From assembly GCA_027061705.1 (NCBI GenBank), contig JAMOVB010000162.1, forward strand, positions 1-21,459: DNA of 21,459 nucleotides, given 5' to 3'. Positions within the stretch are counted from its first letter, which is position 1, and each line of letters starts with the position of its first letter. Both the position numbers and the translations under genes were made by a program. Positions 1 through 5,917 of the stretch are shown one piece after another. The DNA is from Desulfurococcales archaeon (GTDB taxonomy: Archaea > Thermoproteota > Thermoprotei_A > Sulfolobales > NBVN01). Below the pieces are notes generated by a model, which saw nothing but the letters and a program-made list of their open reading frames with translations, was not told where the DNA came from and did no database searches.

Positions 1-497
1 TATGTCGGTGGGTGTTACGCTCTTGATGACCTCCGATACGGTCTTAACCACCTCGTTGATTATCGAGCCTATCGCTGAGAGCGCTTCCTCCCCGCCGACC
101 CGTTCGCTGGCGGTTATCGGCCGCGGCCTTGACTCATGCTCGCCGGCCTCCCCGCTAGTGCGTTTCCTGCCGCTAATCTCCTCGAGCACCTCCTCCGCCC
201 TGTCCTCAAGGGACTCCAGCTCGAGCTCCCTTAACACCTTATACGCCTTCCAGCCAAGCCCGGTTAGCTCGTAGTACCCCCTCTCATTCCTCCTTACTAG
301 TGGGCCCAGCTTCTTCATGTGGAACGCCATCACGCTCGAGTCCTCGAGTCCCGCGTCCCTCATTAACTCGGTGAAGCTCCTCTCACCCTTCTCTGCCAGC
401 GACCTTATGACCCTCCTCCTAACCTTATGCGCTAATGCTTGGAAGACCTCGCCGTTTCCGGGTGCTTCGGACTTCTCCCCTTCCCCATTCCCTTCAT
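1..497 (-). CDS. winged-helix (ArsR-like) transcriptional regulator, partial, start out of frame
   Basis: Reading the minus strand, an open frame from about 516 to the left edge encodes a typical archaeal ArsR-like winged helix. It begins GEVFQALAHKVRRRVIRSL and continues through a recognition region (FTELMRDAGLEDSSVMAFHM) and a wing (LVRRNERGYYELT). An acidic, low-complexity tail follows and leaves the window. It is divergent from the ABC exporter at 676, so it probably controls that operon. Oddity: no ATG, GTG or TTG lies in this frame upstream of the helix-turn-helix; the first in-frame ATG is at 363, inside the domain. ATGs at 497, 488 and 520 are in another frame. Adding one G in the G-runs near 478-486, or removing one C from the run at 505-508, would join an ATG to the domain. 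The family call is good; the true start is unknown. Confidence 0.7.
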
Positions 498-551
498 TGC
501 CCGTGGGGCACCACCGTCATTATTCCTGCCTTCGTTATTGATAAGCGGTTT

Positions 552-626
552 AGTTGACTGCCCTAAACTAATGGTTTGCCCTCATGGGTTGAGGGGAGTT
601 GACTGGGGTTGTTGACTGTTCTCAAC
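552..626. promoter_or_regulatory. divergent promoter with repeated GTTGACTG motifs
   Basis: GTTGACTG occurs three times between the divergent regulator and exporter genes, at 553-560, 598-605 and 611-618. The last copy also forms a small inverted repeat, GTTGA (611-615) with TCAAC (622-626). An AT-rich stretch around 630-640 (CTAATAAGG) is a plausible TATA box for the exporter. A start about 25 nt downstream would leave a short leader containing GAGGGGA just before the ATG at 676. The repeats sit immediately upstream of this TATA element, where a regulator such as the neighbouring winged-helix protein could bind. That binding is inferred. Confidence 0.45.
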
Positions 627-675
627 TAATAGACTAATAAGGACGCTGAAACCAACGATCCTTGAGGGGAGCTAG

Positions 676-1584
676 ATGCGCGGGCACGCTATCGAGGCCG
701 AAGGGCTCGGGAAGCGCTACCCCAACGGCGTGTGGGGCGCCCGGAACGTGAGCCTGAGGGCCAGGTACGGGGAGGTGACCGTGCTCCTAGGCCCTAACGG
801 GGCTGGGAAGACCACGACGGTCGGGATGCTCACCACCCTACTTAAACCCACTAAGGGCAAGGCGCGGGTGGCTGGGTATGACGTCTTGAGGGACTACGTT
901 AAGATCAGGAAGCACATCGCCTTATGCCCTCAGGACATTAGCATAGACGCTAACTGGACGCCGTTGGAGGCGGTCGTAGGTTACCTCATGCTGAGAGGCT
1001 TCAGTAGGGGGGACGCTGTTAAGGAGGCTAAGTACTGGCTGGAGGTGCTTGACCTCTGGAGCGTTAGGCGTAGGCTGGCTAGGGCGCTCAGCGGCGGTCA
1101 AAGGAAGCGCGTGGCCGTGGCGATGGTCCTAGCGAGCAACGCGCCGGTACTGTTCCTCGACGAGCCGAGCGCCGGCCTGGACGTTGAGGGGAGGTATAAG
1201 GTGTGGCGTGCTCTGAGGGACTTCGTTAGGGGAGGTAGGTGCGTTGTCATGACGACCCACGACATGCGTGAAGCACAACTCATCGCGGATCAGGTCGTAA
1301 TGATTCACAAAGGCGTTACGGCTGCGGCGGGCAGTCCGGAAGAGCTAATGCGTGTTATCCCGTACAGGTTCAAAGTCATCGTTAAGGGGTCTGCGGACGG
1401 GTTGATGGCTGAGAGGGTCGTGAGGCTCGGGGATAGGGTGGTGGCCTACGCTAGGAGCCGTGATGAGGCGCTCAACATAGCCAGCTCCGTGGTCGCCGGC
1501 AGCGTTGCGATAGACGAGGTTGACCTGGAGGACGTTTACCTTGAGGTAGTCGGTAGTGGGGAGGTGGGAGGGCATGGTGCGTGA
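676..1584 (+). CDS. ABC-2 type exporter ATP-binding protein (DrrA-like)
   Basis: This 302-residue ABC ATPase powers export across the membrane together with the permease that follows. All motifs are intact: Walker A GPNGAGKT (39-46), Q-loop glutamine in CPQD (about 86), signature LSGGQ (138-142), Walker B LFLDEP (159-164) and the switch histidine in TTHD (about 195). A C-terminal extension of roughly 90 residues is typical of the DrrA/CcmA-like ATPases of drug or polyketide exporters and multi-subunit ABC-2 systems. The ATG at 676 follows GAGGGGA at 664-670. The reading frame overlaps the permease start, so the two are probably co-translated. The substrate cannot be read from the sequence; the divergent winged-helix regulator suggests an inducible exporter. 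Confidence 0.9.
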   Translation: MRGHAIEAEGLGKRYPNGVWGARNVSLRARYGEVTVLLGPNGAGKTTTVGMLTTLLKPTKGKARVAGYDVLRDYVKIRKHIALCPQDISIDANWTPLEAVVGYLMLRGFSRGDAVKEAKYWLEVLDLWSVRRRLARALSGGQRKRVAVAMVLASNAPVLFLDEPSAGLDVEGRYKVWRALRDFVRGGRCVVMTTHDMREAQLIADQVVMIHKGVTAAAGSPEELMRVIPYRFKVIVKGSADGLMAERVVRLGDRVVAYARSRDEALNIASSVVAGSVAIDEVDLEDVYLEVVGSGEVGGHGA

Positions 1585-2302
1585 AGGGCTTAGAAGGGTT
1601 TGGGGGATGACCTACCTGGCGAGTAGGTGGATAGTTAGGCAGCCCATATGGCTCGTTCAGAGCGTCGCCGTGACTATAGGGTTCTTCGCCCTGCTCTACG
1701 TGTGGGGCGGTAGGGCTGGCGTGAGTAACTTCGTTGTCGGCGCCGTGATCGCCGGGATGTGGGGCATCGGCATTAACCTGGTCGGGCAGGACATCGGGTG
1801 GTATAGGTTGATGAAGCTCTACGACATGTTCGTGGCGACCGAGTTAACGCCCGTGCACTTCATTCTGGGAGTGTTCCTCTCCTCCATGGTGTTCGAGGCC
1901 TCAACCTTGGCGGCGTACTTACCGATCGCCATAGCGTTCGGTGCGGTGAGGCAGCTAATCACGGCGTTGGCTGTGGGGGTTGCTGAGCTGACGTTAGCGA
2001 TTTTCCTAGGGCTGGTCGTGGCGATGCGGGTCTCGGCCGCCACCAACGTGTCGTCGGTGACGAACACCCTCACAAACATACTTCAGGTTCTCCCACCCGT
2101 CTTCTATCCAGCGTACCTGCTGCCGACGCCCCTCAGGTACGCCGTGATGGGCCTGCCGACGGCAGCTGCGGCCGAGCTTGTGAGGCAGTTAAGCGGCCTC
2201 GGCGCCTCAGTACCGACGATAGTGCCTATAGCGTCGCTATGCGTGTGGGTGGTCGGCGCATTCCTAGCAGCGAATAGAGTGGTTAAGTGGGGTATGGCGT
2301 AG
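1574..2302 (+). CDS. ABC-2 type transporter permease
   Basis: About 242 residues with six hydrophobic segments and the usual ABC-2 layout. A short cytoplasmic N-terminus is followed by paired helices, a long loop before the fifth helix, and a proline-rich stretch (VLPPVFYPAYLLPTPLRY) that matches the conserved re-entrant region of ABC-2 permeases near the transport path. I chose the ATG at 1574 because a strong ribosome site (GAGGTGGGAG, 1561-1570) lies just before it and it overlaps the ATPase stop by 11 bases. A GTG at 1556 would add only six residues. It should form a dimeric channel with the preceding ATPase. The substrate is unknown. Confidence 0.88.
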   Translation: MVREGLRRVWGMTYLASRWIVRQPIWLVQSVAVTIGFFALLYVWGGRAGVSNFVVGAVIAGMWGIGINLVGQDIGWYRLMKLYDMFVATELTPVHFILGVFLSSMVFEASTLAAYLPIAIAFGAVRQLITALAVGVAELTLAIFLGLVVAMRVSAATNVSSVTNTLTNILQVLPPVFYPAYLLPTPLRYAVMGLPTAAAAELVRQLSGLGASVPTIVPIASLCVWVVGAFLAANRVVKWGMA

Positions 2303-2335
2303 CTACGCTCGCGGAATCATACATCTAGCCCTTTT

Positions 2336-2363
2336 AAGAGAGGCGGTAGTCCTACCCGCTCTT
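2336..2363 (+). terminator. imperfect hairpin downstream of the exporter operon
   Basis: The arms AAGAG/CTCTT flank GCGGTAG paired with CTACCCGC (one bulged base), about 35 nt after the permease stop. There is no T-run after it. It may end or stabilise the exporter transcript, but this is weak evidence because archaeal terminators are usually T-rich. Confidence 0.25.
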
Positions 2364-2488
2364 CGAGGGCCTGCGATGGCCTTGAGGGGCGAGACCTTAA
2401 CGACTAACTCCCTCTCCACTAACTCGGGAAGTCCCAAACCCTATGAGTACCCCTCTTGAATGCCCCCTCAGAATCAGAATAGGCCTCC

Positions 2489-2530
2489 GTTCAGAATACT
2501 GAACAAATCAATAATGAGTTTGTTCAGTAT
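2489..2530. repeat. nested inverted repeats with a repeated TTCAG core
   Basis: A perfect 12-bp inverted repeat, ATACTGAACAAA (2496-2507) and TTTGTTCAGTAT (2519-2530), surrounds an 11-nt spacer. The left arm also belongs to a second palindrome, GTTCAG-AATA-CTGAAC (2489-2504). The block lies between the convergent ends of the exporter operon (2302) and the small membrane gene (2559). It could be a two-way terminator, an operator left by a lost gene, or a mobile-element end. The stem has no T-run typical of a terminator on the plus strand. Confidence 0.5.
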
Positions 2531-2558
2531 GTAAAACAAGACTAAGTGATCCACCCCA

Positions 2559-2777
2559 TCACCCGCAGCGGGTCTTCGTGAGTGATGAGGCTATGGCTGA
2601 GGCCGTGGCAAGGGCTACCGCAACGACCAGCGAGATCACTAGCGAGCGCAGGCTCCAGGGGACCTGCTTAAGTAGCCCGAGCTTCGTTACGGTCACGATG
2701 ATGGCTGCCGAGATGCCTACGGCTGCCGCCTCCATAATGACTAAGTCCCTAACCCTCCAACCCGATCTACGGGTCAT
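2559..2777 (-). CDS. small two-helix membrane protein, unknown function
   Basis: A 72-residue protein with two predicted membrane helices: one around residues 13-33 (LVIMEAAAVGISAAIIVTV) and one around 45-66 (LVISLVVAVALATASAIASS). A short loop separates them and both ends are basic. I recognise no family. A TATA-like TTTTTAATAA (minus strand, 2810-2801) sits about 24-29 nt upstream of the ATG at 2777. That spacing fits a leaderless or near-leaderless archaeal transcript and is the main reason to think the gene is real. The opposite strand is also open here (2578-2784), but it reads as the antisense of a membrane protein. The gene is plausible, not proven. Confidence 0.5.
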   Translation of the reverse strand: MTRRSGWRVRDLVIMEAAAVGISAAIIVTVTKLGLLKQVPWSLRSLVISLVVAVALATASAIASSLTKTRCG

Positions 2778-2800
2778 CGTGTAGAGCGTTACCTAATGCG

Positions 2801-2810
2801 TTATTAAAAA
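2801..2810 (-). promoter_or_regulatory. TATA-like box for the small membrane protein gene
   Basis: On the minus strand the bases read TTTTTAATAA. The distance to the ATG at 2777 places the expected transcription start within a few bases of the start codon. Confidence 0.4.
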
Positions 2811-2841
2811 GCGGTGCTGGGTGCAGCCCGCAATCGACTAA

Positions 2842-2946
2842 TTGGAGGAGGCTGAGGAGAGGGCACGTAGGCTGAGTGGGAGGGTAGCTCACATACCGGA
2901 TGAGGAGGTAGCTAGGATCATGCGTGAGGATAGGGAAGGCGGGTAG
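2842..2946 (+). pseudogene. VapB-like antitoxin remnant (C-terminal part)
   Basis: Translating from TTG at 2842 gives about 34 residues (LEEAEERARRLSGRVAHIPD, then EEVARIMREDREGG). This matches the C-terminal toxin-wrapping segment of crenarchaeal VapB antitoxins, which often end in IREDR-like motifs. A TAA stop sits directly before the TTG, and no DNA-binding N-terminus (ribbon-helix-helix or AbrB-like) can be read upstream, so the 5' half is missing or scrambled. It ends in TAG at 2944 and the VapC-like start follows immediately, as in intact vapBC operons. Non-functional in all likelihood. Confidence 0.55.
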
Positions 2947-3052
2947 GTGATGTACCTTTTTCGACGCAAGCGTTGTGGTGAACCTAATTAAGAAGGGCGT
3001 TGTGAGGCATTCGTGTGTGAGTGACTACGCGTCCAGGCGTCCAGGTACGTGA
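2947..3052 (+). pseudogene. VapC-like PIN-domain toxin remnant, frameshifted and truncated
   Basis: GTG/ATG at 2947/2950 directly follow the antitoxin stop. Reading ATG TAC CTT and then skipping one T gives FDASVVVNLIKKGVV. This is the classic first strand of a PIN-domain VapC ribonuclease, with the first metal-binding aspartate. The written sequence has five Ts (2957-2961) where four would keep the frame, so the toxin is frameshifted. After about 15 residues the similarity fades, and the frame stops at 3050-3052, far short of the usual length of roughly 130 residues. The remaining acidic residues of the active site are absent. This is a decayed toxin gene. Confidence 0.6.
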
Positions 3053-3191
3053 GGGGTAGCGCGCAATAGCGGGCTCGCCGCTCAAGCGTGTGGGCGACGG
3101 CCTCAGAACACCCAGCCCTGCAGGCAGTCTTATACGGATTCCGTCATCGGGCCGCATTATTAACTTTACTATGGTGTTTCATGACGTAGTG

Positions 3192-3231
3192 CTTATAAGG
3201 GGGTTGCCGAGAAGTTCGCGTAAGGTGGTGA
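3192..3231 (+). promoter_or_regulatory. TATA box and ribosome site ahead of the HAD phosphatase
   Basis: CTTATAAG (3192-3199) is a good archaeal TATA box. A transcript starting about 25 nt downstream (near 3222) would carry GGTGGTGA (3224-3231) two bases before ATG 3234. This argues that the phosphatase starts at 3234 even though the ATG is out of frame with the domain. Confidence 0.55.
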
Positions 3232-3233
3232 AT

Positions 3234-3868
3234 ATGCGCCAATCGGTGGGCGGGGAGGGCGGCTCCTCCTCATCGACCTCGAGGGTGTCATCACACCCCA
3301 AGAGTACCTTCTAGAGGTAGCTAAGCGTTCAGGCCTGTACGTTAGGGTTAGGGAGGAATTCATCCACGGCATCAACGGCTTCAAGCCGTGGCGTGAGTCG
3401 CTACTGTGGAGGATATCCTTACTAAGGGGTGTTGGGGAGGAGGTGTTCCGCGAGGTAGCGGGGCAGCTACGCGTGAGGCCCGGCGCCGTGAAGCTAACCA
3501 AGCTACTTAGGGCTAGGGGATGGCGCGTCTTCATAGTTACCGGGGGCTTCACCATACTGGAGCGGTGCTTAAGGGCTGCGGGCCTCACCTACGACGGCTT
3601 CATAGCCCACGAGCTGATATTCAAGGACGGCGTTCTGGAGGGCTGCACCCTAACCTACGGGGATAAGGGGGAGGTCGCCAGGAAGCTTAAGGAGACGCTA
3701 CACCCTAAAGTAACGGTAGCCGTGGGGGACGGATGCAACGACATACCCATGCTTAGGGAGGCGGACCTAGCGATAGGCTTCAGACCCAAGGATATAGTGA
3801 GGCACTACATAGACGCTGAGGTCAGAACCTTCAGACAGGTATGGAGAATACTCCACCTGCTGAGCTAG
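3234..3868 (+). CDS. HAD-family phosphatase (SerB/ThrH-like), apparent frameshift near the start
   Basis: The main frame, open from 3224, encodes a HAD phosphatase of about 200 residues. The motif I region is LLLIDLEGVITP (nucleophile Asp at 3275-3277), resembling the DLEGV form of ThrH-type phosphoserine phosphatases. Motif II is FIVTGG (about 3530-3547), the motif III lysine is in GDKGEVARKL, and motif IV is VGDGCND (acidic residues near 3728 and 3740). The likely reaction is dephosphorylation of a small molecule such as phosphoserine. The ATG at 3234 has a TATA box and a ribosome site but is one base out of phase. One extra G in the G-run at 3252-3255 would restore a continuous protein. 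Without that, the only in-frame start is GTG 3443, which loses the catalytic aspartate. Either a sequencing error or a recently inactivated gene. Confidence 0.75.
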
Positions 3869-3935
3869 GCAACATTAACACAACGCATTTTCAACAACCA
3901 TACTTCCCGGAAGCTAATTTGAACGCGTTACTTCG

Positions 3936-5018
3936 TTGTTTGATCTGCTTAAGCTTAAAGTAATTGTCTTGGTAATATGGCGTAAACCAATTAAGAGTAT
4001 AAGGGATTATTTAGTGCCTGAAGCCAAGCTATTTACTCAGGGCCTGTCAGCGGGCACGCGGGCGGTGAGGTGTTGGTTCGTGGATGTGGTGCTCGGCATC
4101 GACGATGGAAACATTCCTGTTTGGAAATACCTTGATAACGACGTAATGGCGAATCAACTACTTCTCCGTAAGCCAAGCATTCGTAGACGCGTGCCCGAAC
4201 ACAGGCTCTGGGTTGATTCAGGCGGCTATCAGATCATGGTGAAGGGTCTGCACATAAGTGTTGACGACATAAGCCGGATATACGGCGAGCTTACCGCGAA
4301 GTGCTTCCTCTCGCTAGACTACCCTGTAAGCGACCCAACACACGCTACCCCAGAGGTGATTGAACGCAATAAGAGCAACTTCCTGAAGCTCATTAAGGAT
4401 AACCCAGATAAGGAGATAATTCCCGTGGTGCATCTATACCCGGCCAAATACCTGCTCGACGTAACGGCCTTCTACAGAAGTCTAGGTATACATACAATAG
4501 CGTATGGAGGGATAGTCCCGCCTCTACTGAGGAGGACAAAACTCCGTATGAAGTCGCTCATAGGATTCCTGATACTCCGCAAAGCGTTTCCGAACCTCAG
4601 AATTCACGTGCTTGGCGCCGGTTCATTCTTAATGATAAAGATACTGAGAACCCTTGGCGCCGATAGTGCTGATACCAGCACCTGGCGGGTTAAGGCTGCA
4701 TTCGGGCACGTGATAGTGCCTGGGAGGGGGGAGAGGTACGTGGGTGTTCGGAAGATTAGATTCCATACACCTAGGATAACTGATGAGGAGCTGGAAATCC
4801 TTGAGAAGGAGTTGAGAGTAACGGGATTCCCTTTAATTCACAAGCTAGACGAGCTACTCACTAGCTTCAAGGGACGCGCCCTGATAAACGCTTGGATAAT
4901 AGCTAAGGGGAATGGGGGGATCTCAAAGCGAAGCCCTTTCAGGAAGCTTCTCATGAAGCTTAGGGATTTAATGAAAGAGCCGCTTGAAAGAGTGATATTA
5001 GCGTATGAAGAGGGATGA
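3936..5018 (+). CDS. dpdA: TGT-fold DNA transglycosylase candidate (DpdA-like)
   Basis: A 360-residue protein of the tRNA-guanine transglycosylase fold. The base-binding motif VDSGGYQIM (93-101) contains the conserved Asp94. FLSLDYP (124-130) corresponds to the second substrate aspartate region. AYGGIVPP (189-196) matches the TGT glycine loop. GADSADTSTW (241-250) carries the expected nucleophile Asp246, and its DxxDTSTW form resembles the DpdA branch, which inserts preQ0 into DNA, more than tRNA TGTs (FDCVLPTR). It lacks the C-x-C-x2-C zinc cluster of tRNA TGTs and has no PUA domain. It is the first gene of the five-gene block, 3 nt before the ArcS-like gene. The TTG at 3936 is uncertain; TTG 3969 and GTG 4014 are alternatives that keep all motifs. 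A diverged tRNA enzyme cannot be excluded. Confidence 0.75.
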   Translation: MFDLLKLKVIVLVIWRKPIKSIRDYLVPEAKLFTQGLSAGTRAVRCWFVDVVLGIDDGNIPVWKYLDNDVMANQLLLRKPSIRRRVPEHRLWVDSGGYQIMVKGLHISVDDISRIYGELTAKCFLSLDYPVSDPTHATPEVIERNKSNFLKLIKDNPDKEIIPVVHLYPAKYLLDVTAFYRSLGIHTIAYGGIVPPLLRRTKLRMKSLIGFLILRKAFPNLRIHVLGAGSFLMIKILRTLGADSADTSTWRVKAAFGHVIVPGRGERYVGVRKIRFHTPRITDEELEILEKELRVTGFPLIHKLDELLTSFKGRALINAWIIAKGNGGISKRSPFRKLLMKLRDLMKEPLERVILAYEEG

Positions 5019-5021
5019 GCA

Positions 5022-5828
5022 ATGCCGGAAGCCTTATGTATTTCCGACATATGGAATTACCTAAGCATCATGTCAGCTCGAGAAGGTAAGCTCGACGTGC
5101 CGGCTCTCCAGCATCACTGTATTAAGGTAGCTGGCGACTACTTGCTTCCCTCTCCAGCTCTCTACATAGCGATGAGTACGGGTAATTTTGAAGTGCTGAG
5201 TTATGAGCCTGGAAGAATTGTAATAAGGAAGGAGAGGGAGGGTCCATCCCCCTTTAACCACCCGCACGTAAGGCTGTATCACGAGTACATAAAGAGTATA
5301 TGGAGACCTCCGCGGGTCCTAGTTAATGTGTTCATGCCGTGTACGCAGCGGAAACCCTACCAGCGCACGGTAACGCATAAGATGATGTTGCATTACATAG
5401 ATGAGCTGAGGAGAAGGGGGATAGAAGCAACGCTTTACAGCATCTCTGAGCCGATGTTAGTAGTGCCCTATCGTCTCGAGAAGTACTATCCGCTCTCTAA
5501 TTACGAGTTCCCGCCTAAGCTTATGGAGAGTTGGGAAAAGAAATTAATGATAATGAAGCTACGGGACCTACTACCCCGCTTCCTGAGGACAGCTCTTCTA
5601 AATGTGTTCGTCCTACCGCGTCATCACGCAAGCATAGTCCTTGCAGCGCTACTTAACAACGGCTGCGATGTCGGCTGCCATGACCGCCGTGGCAACGATT
5701 ACGGCATAGGTGATAGTGACGATACTGTAGAGATGGGTGAGGCGACTTTATTGGTTAGGTACGGCCGCCTGGCATTCAAATCCTTGAGAAAGGCATACCT
5801 GCTTATTCTGGAGTACTTCAGGAGGTAG
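5022..5828 (+). CDS. stand-alone ArcS-like (archaeosine synthase C-terminal domain) protein
   Basis: A 268-residue protein. Residues 106-119 read PCTQRKPYQRTVTH, fitting the signature PC-x3-KPY-x2-S-x2-H of archaeosine synthase ArcS (TgtA2), with Thr for Ser. The stretch VVPYRLEKYYPLSNYEFPP further matches the ArcS region after the signature. ArcS acts on preQ0 already placed in tRNA, adding lysine to the nitrile before a radical-SAM enzyme completes archaeosine. Here the TGT-like and PUA parts of ArcS are absent, and the TGT-like protein is encoded separately just upstream. ATG 5022 follows the previous stop by 3 nt and uses GAGGGATGAG as ribosome site, so translation is coupled. The likely role is to convert DNA-borne preQ0 into an amidine or amino-acid adduct. 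The domain call is firm; the DNA substrate is inferred. Confidence 0.75.
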   Translation: MPEALCISDIWNYLSIMSAREGKLDVPALQHHCIKVAGDYLLPSPALYIAMSTGNFEVLSYEPGRIVIRKEREGPSPFNHPHVRLYHEYIKSIWRPPRVLVNVFMPCTQRKPYQRTVTHKMMLHYIDELRRRGIEATLYSISEPMLVVPYRLEKYYPLSNYEFPPKLMESWEKKLMIMKLRDLLPRFLRTALLNVFVLPRHHASIVLAALLNNGCDVGCHDRRGNDYGIGDSDDTVEMGEATLLVRYGRLAFKSLRKAYLLILEYFRR

Positions 5829-5880
5829 GTGTGGTCCTGATTCAGAATTCTATGCTGGTTGCCTATGTACTTCAAGAGAA

Positions 5881-5917
5881 ATATTTTTAACGCGGTATTA
5901 CCAAGGTAATACGGGAG
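5881..5917 (+). promoter_or_regulatory. internal promoter with perfect palindromic operator before the NurA gene
   Basis: A TATA-like ATATTTTTAA (5881-5890) is followed by the perfect palindrome GTATTACC-AA-GGTAATAC (5895-5912). The GTG start at 5917 comes next. The expected transcription start, about 25 nt past the TATA centre, falls at the palindrome's right arm or the GTG, so the mRNA should be leaderless. No ribosome site precedes the GTG, which agrees. A dimeric repressor on this site would block transcription of the nuclease-ATPase genes. No regulator gene lies next to it. Confidence 0.6.

Noticed and set aside
2..541. Open frames on the plus strand at 2-274 and 317-541
   Set aside because: Serine/proline-rich translations with no domain; they are antisense to the winged-helix regulator, which reads as a genuine protein on the minus strand.
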